Source of the DNA: Geobacter sp. UBA6151
GTDB taxonomy: Bacteria; Desulfobacterota; Desulfuromonadia; Geobacterales; Pseudopelobacteraceae
Reading direction: 5' to 3'
Assembly (NCBI GenBank): GCA_002423105.1
Contig: DIUT01000022.1
Span: forward strand, 1 to 6,557
Length of the DNA stretch: 6,557 nt
In this document: positions 1 through 5,163 of the stretch, piece by piece
How positions within the stretch are numbered: position 1 is the stretch's first letter
How the letters are laid out: every line of letters starts with the position of its first letter
Program-made: the position numbers and the translations under genes
The notes under the pieces: generated by a model
The model's input: only the letters and a program-made list of their open reading frames with translations
What the model was told of the DNA's origin: nothing
The model's database searches: none

Positions 1-471
1 GGCAGTCAGCCGGTCCGGTTGTTCAATAACACCTCCCAGAGGCACCAGGATTCTCCGGGGGTGCGGCTTGGCCATCTGTATAACCCGCGTTACGACAACA
101 TCAACCGGAATAGCACGCAGCAGCCGGTGTACTGTCTGCTGCCGTATAACAGCCCCATACCGCTCATCAGGGGCCAACGGATAAAAAACCAGGTCGGCTT
201 TTTCAGCAGTTACCCGTTTTGACAATAAACGGGTCAGGTCGACGGTCTCGCTGATCCTCGAAACCTCAACACCCAGTTCATCCGCCTGCCGAAAGAGATG
301 GTCCAGGTGATGTTCCGTGCCTCTCCGTGTCTGGTCAGATGATCGCTGTGGACTACTGCTGTACAGAACCAGCGCTGATTTACACGACACCGCCAATGCC
401 AGCGCATACAGGGCGGAGATCGTAGAGGAGGTCTGTTCGTTTATGACAGCAAGGATGGTGCGATAGCTCAT
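1..471 (-). CDS. Universal stress protein, tandem-domain type, partial (3' end beyond left edge)
   Basis: The reading frame is open for 157 codons from an ATG at 471 to the left edge with no stop. The N-terminus (residues 3-8, YRTILA) and the alpha-helical stretch after it look like the first strand and helix of a UspA domain. Residues about 90-130 look like the end of that domain (ADLVFYPLAPD, then a helix ending HRLLRAIPVDVVV). At about residue 139 a second Usp-like strand begins (RRILVPLGG), so this is probably a two-domain Usp protein. The usual ATP-loop glycines (G-x2-G-x9-G-S/T) are not evident in domain 1, which suggests it does not bind nucleotide there; this is inference. The start is supported by GAGGTG just upstream. 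It begins 35 nt after the vapC stop on the same strand and may be cotranscribed with vapBC. Usp proteins are cytoplasmic stress-response proteins; no specific role can be read from this fragment. Confidence 0.75.
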   Translation of the reverse strand, partial: MSYRTILAVINEQTSSTISALYALALAVSCKSALVLYSSSPQRSSDQTRRGTEHHLDHLFRQADELGVEVSRISETVDLTRLLSKRVTAEKADLVFYPLAPDERYGAVIRQQTVHRLLRAIPVDVVVTRVIQMAKPHPRRILVPLGGVIEQPDRLTA

Positions 472-506
472 ACTCACCTCACCCCTCTATACTGCACAAT
501 GTGAGG

Positions 507-917
507 CTACAGGCTTTCGACCCCCAGCCTCGACAAAGCCGACTTGAAACGTTCATCAAAGGTTACCACCACCGCCCCCTTGAACTTCTTTGCCGTAGCC
601 GCAACCAGCGCATCACCAAAGTCCGGTACCTTTGCCGGCCAGATGGACAGCAGGTGCGTAAAATCAGTCTGCTGCTGCAACTCTACACCCGGCATGGCTA
701 TAAAGTCGTGCAGCATGGTGTTGATGGTTTCTTTCGGTACTTTGTAAATCCGCTCCATGACAAAGACAAATTCGGTCAGGACAAACTGATGGCAGATCAG
801 GATACACTTCATACGCGCGGCTGATGCAAACAGAGGAGCAACGACAGCCTGCTGTTCCGGATTCCGGTCTGTGACAAACGAGATCAGTGCATTGGTATCA
901 ATCAGATACTTTTTCAC
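507..917 (-). CDS. vapC: VapC-type PIN-domain ribonuclease toxin
   Basis: A 136-residue PIN-domain protein of normal VapC length. The acidic residues expected to hold the catalytic metal are present: D7 in LIDTNALI, E49 in FVLTEF, D102 in DFGDALVAA and D121 in VTFDERF. VapC toxins are Mg2+/Mn2+-dependent endoribonucleases that cut tRNA or rRNA and stop translation until bound by their antitoxin. The start is a GTG at 917 that overlaps the stop of the upstream antitoxin gene (GTGA), the usual translational coupling of a vapBC operon. No frameshift or missing catalytic residue is seen, so the toxin is predicted to be active. The RNA target cannot be read from the sequence. Confidence 0.92.
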   Translation of the reverse strand: MKKYLIDTNALISFVTDRNPEQQAVVAPLFASAARMKCILICHQFVLTEFVFVMERIYKVPKETINTMLHDFIAMPGVELQQQTDFTHLLSIWPAKVPDFGDALVAATAKKFKGAVVVTFDERFKSALSRLGVESL

Positions 918-1147
918 CGGTAACGCTCCATGCGACTGTCTCTGGCAGCCTGAATATCTGCCAAAATCTCGCCAGATCCTGTTTTGATACTACCTTGATG
1001 ACGCAGAAATGCATTATGCACCGGTTGCACTATCACTTTACCCTTGTCGACAATCCACTCCAGCGCATCGTTTACGGCAATGCCCAGTTGTTCGCGGACT
1101 TCCTTGGGTATGGTAGTCTGGTATTTGACGGTAACCGTTGAGTTCAT
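914..1147 (-). CDS. vapB: VapB-type antitoxin, AbrB/SpoVT swapped-hairpin DNA-binding domain
   Basis: A 77-residue antitoxin. Residues about 3-45 form an AbrB/SpoVT-type domain (VKYQTTIPKEVREQLGI, then a D-x-LEW strand and a GKVIVQP strand), which dimerises and binds operator DNA. The charged C-terminal tail (about 50-77) should wrap and inhibit the PIN toxin encoded next. The frame stays open upstream to an ATG at 1252. The ATG at 1147 is chosen because AAGGAGG lies at an ideal distance before it, because homology starts there, and because the longer version would run into the upstream marC fragment. Its stop overlaps the vapC GTG. The promoter and a palindrome lie just upstream, consistent with the autorepression usual for this family. 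Confidence 0.9.
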   Translation of the reverse strand: MNSTVTVKYQTTIPKEVREQLGIAVNDALEWIVDKGKVIVQPVHNAFLRHQGSIKTGSGEILADIQAARDSRMERYR

Positions 1148-1152
1148 ACACG

Positions 1153-1159
1153 CCTCCTT
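1153..1159 (-). promoter_or_regulatory. Strong Shine-Dalgarno of vapB
   Basis: The minus strand reads AAGGAGG with 5 nt before the ATG at 1147. It decides the vapB start over the upstream in-frame ATG. It also overlaps the left arm of the inverted repeat at 1154-1183. Confidence 0.85.
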
Positions 1160-1183
1160 ACAAATAAATAATAATGTAAGGAG
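1154..1183 (-). repeat. Inverted repeat in the vapB leader (operator or SD-occluding hairpin)
   Basis: CTCCTTAC (1154-1161) and GTAAGGAG (1176-1183) form a perfect 8-bp inverted repeat around a 14-nt AT-only spacer. One arm contains the Shine-Dalgarno and the spacer contains the likely -10 box. It could be the VapBC operator, or an RNA hairpin that hides the ribosome binding site. Confidence 0.7.
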
Positions 1184-1197
1184 CAGGTCGGTGTCCA
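1168..1197 (-). promoter_or_regulatory. Putative sigma-70 promoter of vapBC
   Basis: On the minus strand a -35-like TGGACA (1197-1192) and a -10-like TATTAT (1173-1168) are separated by 18 nt. The -10 lies inside the spacer of the inverted repeat, so a repressor on the repeat would block it. This is a pattern call only. Confidence 0.5.
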
Positions 1198-1245
1198 CCG
1201 TTAAAGCAGATTCTGCCACTGTAGCATGAGAAAAGCCCTGCCAGC

Positions 1246-1594
1246 TCACCACAATCCTGCCCCCTTGATGCCGTCAACCACAAACTGGATCGCAATAAAG
1301 GCCAGTAACAGCCCTATGATTCTTGTAACGATCTTCATCCCCTGTCCACCAATGCAGCTAAACAGCTCATCGGCCCAGACAAAGAACAGATAGGTAGAGC
1401 CAAAGACAAGTGCAGCACCGCTACAGAGCAGAAGAAACATCGGCACGCCTGCTGCCTGCTCGGCCACGACCAGTGGCGTGGCAATTACTCCGGACCCTGC
1501 CAAGAGTGGCATTGCCAGCGGAGCAACCGCCGGGTTGTCCACGCCGGCAAGCTTTCGATGAGCCCGCCCGTTTGTTTTGATCCTGCGCAGCTTG
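1246..1594 (-). pseudogene. marC: MarC-family membrane protein, C-terminal fragment
   Basis: Residues counted from a GTG at 1542 (98 residues) match the C-terminal half of MarC/UPF0056 integral membrane proteins. A PLAMPLLAGSGVIAT segment is followed by two hydrophobic helices, a TRIIGLLLAFIAIQF helix and the terminal DGI segment. Full members are about 200 residues with six transmembrane segments, so roughly the first half is missing. Homology-like charged linker sequence (LRRIKTNGRAHRK) continues in frame upstream to about 1594, then meets a stop at 1597-1599, inside an IS21-like end. The gene therefore looks broken by an insertion and later rearrangement. Its 5' part is not in the window. 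Its stop lies about 100 nt before the vapB start. It is unlikely to make a working protein. Confidence 0.75.
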
Positions 1595-1650
1595 TGTCAA
1601 TCGGCATTGAAGCTTGACCCAGGACCGGCGTCCGAATCTGACCCACTGAC
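1595..1650 (+). mobile_element. IS21-like element terminus (remnant)
   Basis: Starting at 1595 the plus strand reads TGTCAATCGGC, followed by two related units that each contain CGGC and end in TGACCC (at about 1620 and 1643). IS21-family ends typically begin TGT and carry several tandem transposase-binding repeats of about this size. The boundary coincides with the point where marC homology stops. No istA or istB coding sequence is in the window, so this is a solo end or a deletion remnant. Family assignment is from memory of IS21 ends and has not been checked against a database. Confidence 0.5.
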
Positions 1651-1772
1651 TAATATATTCCAGCGAGTTACAGATGACGAGATGGGTTAAAACCAACGCC
1701 GATCTGGGTAATATTGTATGTTGTTTCACAATCTGCTACTGCCGAAACTGATGAGCAGAGAGATTGCTGTAT
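1651..1772. other. Non-coding stretch with no recognisable gene
   Basis: No convincing coding frame is seen on either strand. At 1684-1709 the complement reads ATCGGCGTTG followed by TTTTAACCC, a weak inverted echo of the IS21-like terminal unit at 1595-1620. It may be the other, degenerate end of a small internally deleted element. Confidence 0.3.
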
Positions 1773-1773
1773 A

Positions 1774-1808
1774 GAAAAGTAAAGGGCCTCCGGATAGTCC
1801 AGATGCCC
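1774..1808 (-). terminator. Probable rho-independent terminator of the higBA-like unit
   Basis: On the minus strand an imperfect hairpin (GGGC...GCCC outer stem, inner GGA/TCC, 1784-1808) is followed directly by TTTACTTTTC (1783-1774). It lies about 50 nt past the higA stop and has the right orientation for that transcript. Confidence 0.55.
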
Positions 1809-1814
1809 TGTACC

Positions 1815-1854
1815 GATCGGGTGGTCCCGATCCGAAAGCAGCAATACCGCTGCT
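1815..1854. repeat. Two further perfect hairpins behind higA
   Basis: GATCGGG/CCCGATC with a TGGT loop (1815-1832) and AGCAGC/GCTGCT with a 6-nt loop (1837-1854) sit between the higA stop and the terminator hairpin. Together the three hairpins fill almost all of 1784-1854. They may be a structured 3' UTR that protects the mRNA. No known RNA family was recognised. Confidence 0.5.
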
Positions 1855-1859
1855 ACAAG

Positions 1860-2180
1860 CTATGCGCAGACAACCTTTAATCCGCCGGTAGCCTGTGAGC
1901 GGAGCTTGGGACGGACCACAATCTGCACCTCACGCCCCAGCATGTTAAGAAAATGAATCAGGTGTTCCAGAGAAAAGCCGGACAGCCGACCGTTCATAAT
2001 GTTGGAAACCTTGGGCTGATCCACCCCAAGCAGTTTGGCGGCCTCGGCCTGATTCAGATGGCGCTTGGTGATGATTTCACCTATTTTACGGGCAAGCTCT
2101 GCCTTGGCAAGACGCTCTGCCGGTTCGGAAAGCCCTAGATCCTCAAAGACATTGCCAGTGCTGCTGATGACCTCTTCCAT
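1860..2180 (-). CDS. higA: XRE-family antitoxin (COG5606/HigA-like), intact but orphaned
   Basis: A 106-residue XRE-type helix-turn-helix protein. The core lies at about residues 40-80: NQAEAAKLLGV (first helix pair), DQPKVSNIMNGR (recognition helix, 54-65), then FSLEHLIHFLNMLG. It ends with the strand REVQIVVRP typical of the COG5606 antitoxins paired with Gp49-like toxins. In working systems it would neutralise the toxin and repress the operon. The start ATG at 2180 follows GAAGGGG at the end of the toxin remnant, 5 nt after its stop, so the toxin-first gene order of these operons is kept. The toxin gene upstream is truncated, so this antitoxin now has no obvious partner here. It may survive as a regulator or as an anti-addiction gene; that is inference. 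Confidence 0.85.
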   Translation of the reverse strand: MEEVISSTGNVFEDLGLSEPAERLAKAELARKIGEIITKRHLNQAEAAKLLGVDQPKVSNIMNGRLSGFSLEHLIHFLNMLGREVQIVVRPKLRSQATGGLKVVCA

Positions 2181-2185
2181 GGTTG

Positions 2186-2377
2186 TTACCCCTTCTTTCC
2201 TGCGTGGTGCTCCAACGCCCGCTGAAGGCGGGACTTGATCAACTCGATCTCTTTTTGCGGTGTTGCAATGCCGCTCTTTGACTTTTTCTGGAAGGCATGC
2301 AGCACATACACCGTGTCGCTGATACGCACGGTGTAGACACTGAAAACCCGTAGCTGGTCATGTCCTGAATGTGGCTC
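2186..2377 (-). pseudogene. higB: Gp49-like (COG4679, HigB/RelE-type) toxin, C-terminal remnant
   Basis: The minus strand encodes a block very typical of the C-terminus of phage-derived Gp49-like toxins: VYTVRISDTVYVLHAFQKKS, then GIATPQKEIELIKSRL, ending at a TAA at 2186-2188. Family members are about 105-120 residues, but only about 50-60 residues remain. Upstream in the same frame lies a TGA (2378-2380), behind which is an IHF/HU fragment rather than the toxin N-terminus. A one-base change near 2352 may also be present: restoring a C would give SYRVFSVYTV, which fits the family better. No start codon or N-terminal half is seen, so the ribonuclease is predicted to be dead. The intact antitoxin gene follows 5 nt later. 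Confidence 0.75.
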
Positions 2378-2580
2378 TCACCACGATCTTTTGAGCACTG
2401 AGAAGCAATATTCGATTTGCATCCCCGACACCCGTTCACTCAGTTCCTTACCAACCTTGAAGAAGGGAAGCTTCTTGGGTTTGAAGTCGATCTGCTCACC
2501 GGTTTTGGGGTTGTTTATAGCTGGCGGGTTTCGAGAACCCACCGAAACGATTCAGGTGCACGCTTGAACGTCGCAGGAAT
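2378..2580 (-). pseudogene. ihfB: IHF-beta/HU family DNA-bending protein, C-terminal remnant
   Basis: The minus strand from about 2512 down reads NPKTGEQIDFKPKKLPFF, then KVGKELSERVSG. This is the DNA-binding arm tip (NPKTG, with the conserved proline) and C-terminal helix of IHF-beta/HU proteins. A tail of about 12 unrelated residues follows to a TGA at 2378. In the neighbouring frame just upstream (about 2520-2570) VHLNRFGGFSKPASYK resembles the preceding strand (RGFGSF...), so a one-base shift near 2515 probably separates the two parts. The alpha-helical N-terminal half (about 40 residues) is not seen. It is read here as a broken gene fragment brought in by rearrangement and fused end-to-end with the toxin remnant. 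Confidence 0.65.
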
Positions 2581-2610
2581 TTCTGTTCTTCGGGGCGGGA
2601 GGATGTCAAG

Positions 2611-2698
2611 CACAGAATAATCTTGCCACCACAACACATAATAGTCTAGCGTAGACAATACATGATAATCTAGCAATCGTGAAACGCAATAATCTACC
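2611..2698. repeat. Array of four 16-bp boxes at exact 24-bp spacing upstream of fic
   Basis: Boxes start at 2611, 2635, 2659 and 2683. The consensus on the plus strand is CACATAATAATCTAGC. The four copies differ from it at 2, 1, 2 and 4 positions. The 8-nt spacers are not conserved. The array ends 18 nt before the fic ATG, so it covers the promoter region. It is best read as an operator array for a repressor, most simply the winged-helix N-terminus of the Fic protein itself (inference). Confidence 0.75.
2644..2656. promoter_or_regulatory. Palindrome GTCTA-GCG-TAGAC in the fic promoter region
   Basis: A perfect 5-bp inverted repeat with a 3-nt centre, partly inside the second box of the 24-bp array. 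The same half-site occurs at the centre of the abiE operator (5865-5883). It is a candidate operator. Confidence 0.45.
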
Positions 2699-2716
2699 TA
2701 TAAAAGAGAACGTGTA

Positions 2717-4243
2717 ATGACTACAACTCCGGCAAAACTAAGGCTTTCCGATGCTCTAACAGCCCTGAAGAGGTTGCAGGACAACGGTAAAACCGCCATA
2801 AAGTCGAGTGATTTGACACGAATGCAGCGGGAAAGTCTAGTCAAGAATGGCTTCCTGCGACCGATTGTCAAAGGGTGGTATATGCCCTGCCGGCCTGGCG
2901 AAGAGACCGGTGACAGCACGCCCTGGTACGCTGCGATGCGTGACTTCATCCAGGGCTATTGCACCGAGCGGTTTGGTGATCAATGGCATGTGTCAGCTGA
3001 ATACTCATTATTTCTGCATTCGGGAAAGACTATGACGCCGCAGCAGGTTGTGATCCATTCTCCGCTTGGACAAAACGGCCTGTTGAGGCTGCCTGATAAT
3101 TGCTCGGTCCTGGACTACAAGGCAAAGGATTTTGTTCCTGCTGCTAAAATCCAGATAGTGGAGCGAATCCGGGTTTTAACACTTCCGGTAGCTCTTGTCC
3201 GAGTGCCGGAAGCTTTTTTTACTGCCTATGCCCAGGATGCCCATATCGCACTTCATCAGTTGCGGGACGCGTCTGATCTCAACAGAGAACTGCTTGAAGG
3301 TGGGCATAGCATTGTTGCCGGGCGTCTTGTCGGGGCTTTGCGGGCTTCGGGGCGTGAAGAATTGGCGGATAATGTACTGGCAACCATGAGAGCAGCAGGA
3401 TATGTGGTCAACGGGACAAATCCATTCAGTGTAGCACCGCCGACTCTGGCATTCACCAGAGCGCAATCGCCTTATGTACTGCGGATGCGTTTAATGTGGC
3501 AATCCATGCGAGAGGCCGTTTGCAGCTGTTTTCCGCCTGAACCCGGCATCCCGACTGACATTGAGAAGTTTATGGATGTAGTTGAAGAAAACTACAAAAC
3601 CGATGCCTATCACTCTCTCTCCATTGAGGGGTATCGAGTCACTCCGGAACTTATTCAAAAGGTCGCCACCGGGGATTGGAATCCGGACAGTAATGACTCT
3701 GACGCGGAAATGAAAAATGCCATGGCGGCACATGGGTACTGGCTTGCTCATAATGAGGTCAAAAATACAATCAAAAGTGTTTTGACAGGAGCAAACCCTG
3801 GCGCTGTTTTCCGGCAGGATCACGCTTCATGGTATCGCAAGCTTTTCTCACCCAATGTTGATGCCGGTTTTCTCAAGCCGACGGATCTGGCTGGTTACAG
3901 AACTGACAAGGTTTTTATCAGGGGTGCAAGCCATGTTCCACCTTCACAGGATGCAGTCCGCGACATGATGCCGGAACTGTGCGACCTGCTGGAGGCTGAG
4001 CCCAGCGCAGCAGTAAGAGCTGTTCTGGGACATTTTCTTTTTGTGTACATCCATCCCTATTTTGACGGCAATGGCAGACTGGGGCGGTTTCTGATGAATG
4101 CCATGCTGGCGTCTGGCGGGTATCCGTGGTCGGTAATCCGAATTGAGCAGCGAAGTGATTACATGGCTGCCCTGGAAGCAGCAAGTTCGTTTGGAGAAAT
4201 AAAACCATTTGCCGAATTCATTGCCAGTTCGATGAACAGGTAA
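2717..4243 (+). CDS. fic: Fic AMP-transferase with inhibitory helix and AbiEi-like N-terminal domain
   Basis: A 508-residue fusion. The C-terminal Fic domain has the full catalytic motif HPYFDGNGRLGR at 446-457 (H446 as base, D450 for Mg2+, GNGR for the ATP anion hole), so it should transfer AMP or a related group from a nucleotide to a protein. The inhibitory motif (S/T)xxxE(G/N) is present as SLSIEG at 300-305, with E304 expected to block ATP: a class II, self-restrained Fic. Residues about 10-56 look like a winged helix (LRLSDALTALKRL, then FLRPIVKGWYM). Residues 87-115 (GDQWHVSAEYSLFLHSG...) closely resemble GPSYVSLEYALYYHG in the AbiEi protein encoded at 5163-5813. The N-terminal 230 residues are therefore probably an AbiEi-type regulator/antitoxin domain. 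The ATG at 2717 has a weak AAGAGA before it. It is the only plus-strand gene here and converges on abiEii with a 50-nt gap. Confidence 0.85.
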   Translation: MTTTPAKLRLSDALTALKRLQDNGKTAIKSSDLTRMQRESLVKNGFLRPIVKGWYMPCRPGEETGDSTPWYAAMRDFIQGYCTERFGDQWHVSAEYSLFLHSGKTMTPQQVVIHSPLGQNGLLRLPDNCSVLDYKAKDFVPAAKIQIVERIRVLTLPVALVRVPEAFFTAYAQDAHIALHQLRDASDLNRELLEGGHSIVAGRLVGALRASGREELADNVLATMRAAGYVVNGTNPFSVAPPTLAFTRAQSPYVLRMRLMWQSMREAVCSCFPPEPGIPTDIEKFMDVVEENYKTDAYHSLSIEGYRVTPELIQKVATGDWNPDSNDSDAEMKNAMAAHGYWLAHNEVKNTIKSVLTGANPGAVFRQDHASWYRKLFSPNVDAGFLKPTDLAGYRTDKVFIRGASHVPPSQDAVRDMMPELCDLLEAEPSAAVRAVLGHFLFVYIHPYFDGNGRLGRFLMNAMLASGGYPWSVIRIEQRSDYMAALEAASSFGEIKPFAEFIASSMNR

Positions 4244-4293
4244 CTTGCCAACCTCACTCTGCGCCCTCATGTGTGTTCTTACCAGTCTTGTTG

Positions 4294-5163
4294 TTACCGT
4301 TCAGCCTTAATCCGGCTTGCCACATCTTGAAAGAAATCATGCGACCAGAGGGCAAGCAGCTGCTGATCCTTCACGAAGGGCGCCACATCTTTACGAGCCT
4401 GATTCACATCCAGCCGGTCGATTGCCTCGAACAGTAAGTCGGTAAAAATTACCGGTGAAAGATTCTTATCGCCACTCCAGTGGCCGGTCTGGCGCATCCG
4501 TTGTTCAAGGTGAGCCAGGTTCAGGCGCGGATGGTTGGCGGCATACCAAACCAGATCATACCAATCACGACCCTTGACACGGTTCTTCCACTTGCGAAAG
4601 AGAATCGCATGCATCTTGCCGGCAAAGAGATCCGGGAGAGAGTAGCTCCGGACGGCGAACGGTATCGGCTGCAGCAGATAGCGTGTCTGGGTGGAAAATC
4701 CCGAGGGCGGGTCCGTGTCTACCTCGATCTTCACTTTCAGTAGCTGGCCGGCTGCGACCTGGCCGGTAAGTTCTTCACCAGTCTCAATAACCAGAAGTTC
4801 ATTACGAGTGTTTGCCTTGAGGAAAGCGGACTGCACCGCCGATTCCACCGCCTTGTCAATCATCTCCACCCGGACGTTGAAACCAAATGCCTGCAATTCC
4901 TCTTCAAGTGATGCTGTGTAGCGTGCCAGGTTAAAGTCGGGAGATGGTTTCAATAGTGAGAAATCAAGATCCTCAGAGAACCGGTCGAGTCCGTACAGGA
5001 TACGCAGAGCCGTACCGCCGTAGAATGCGGCGTGTTCAAAAAACTTGGCTCGCCAGAGACCAAGCAGCGCCACTTCCTGAATAATCTCCCGTAGCGCCCT
5101 GACTGAATCATCAACGCTTTTCGGTTCATATCTGGCAAGCATGCGGGTTATTGCCTCATGCAT
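4294..5163 (-). CDS. abiEii: AbiEii-type nucleotidyltransferase toxin (type IV TA)
   Basis: A 289-residue protein of the AbiEii/AbiGii family, a DNA-polymerase-beta-like nucleotidyltransferase. All four family motifs are visible: GGTALR (49-54) with SEDLDFS (63-69, acidic D65 and D67); KIEVD (145-149); and SLPDLFAGKMHAIL (175-188, K183), followed by KGRDWYDLVWY (197-207, R199, D200, D203). Members such as AbiEii of Streptococcus, and the related MenT proteins, use NTPs; MenT adds nucleotides to tRNA acceptor stems. The result is growth arrest and abortive phage infection. The start ATG overlaps the stop of abiEi by one base (TAATG), so the two are translationally coupled. There are no lesions, so it is predicted to be active. 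Its 3' end faces the fic stop. Confidence 0.93.
   Translation of the reverse strand: MHEAITRMLARYEPKSVDDSVRALREIIQEVALLGLWRAKFFEHAAFYGGTALRILYGLDRFSEDLDFSLLKPSPDFNLARYTASLEEELQAFGFNVRVEMIDKAVESAVQSAFLKANTRNELLVIETGEELTGQVAAGQLLKVKIEVDTDPPSGFSTQTRYLLQPIPFAVRSYSLPDLFAGKMHAILFRKWKNRVKGRDWYDLVWYAANHPRLNLAHLEQRMRQTGHWSGDKNLSPVIFTDLLFEAIDRLDVNQARKDVAPFVKDQQLLALWSHDFFQDVASRIKAER

Noticed and set aside
914..1252. Longer vapB starting at the ATG at 1252
   Set aside because: The extra 35 residues have no antitoxin-like pattern, they run into the marC fragment, and the AAGGAGG sits before the ATG at 1147.
2239..2439. 66-codon minus-strand frame starting MNGCRGCKSN
   Set aside because: It reads the toxin remnant in the wrong frame and has no RBS. 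Its cysteine-rich look comes from the frame shift.
2496..2639. A 47-codon minus-strand frame starting MCCGGKIILC
   Set aside because: It has no RBS and its ATG lies inside the repeat array. The only recognisable part is the piece that belongs to the frameshifted IHF-like remnant.
2515..2697. Minus-strand frame that turns the 24-bp array into 8-residue repeats (LDYHVL, LDYYVL, QDYSVL)
   Set aside because: A 24-bp period always gives 8-residue repeats in some frame. This one has a stop directly upstream, no start codon and no RBS, so the repeat is read as DNA-level.
2611..2698. CRISPR array
   Set aside because: The boxes are only 16 bp and imperfect with 8-nt spacers. This does not fit repeat and spacer lengths of any CRISPR type, and no cas genes are present.
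3176..4270. Several minus-strand open frames of 66-110 codons opposite fic
   Set aside because: They are shadows of the fic coding frame, with no homology-like patterns or ribosome sites.
4239..4298. GGTAAC...GTTACC pairing between the fic and abiEii ends as a bidirectional terminator
   Set aside because: Only 6 bp with a loop of about 48 nt and no T-runs; likely chance, since both arms contain stop codons.
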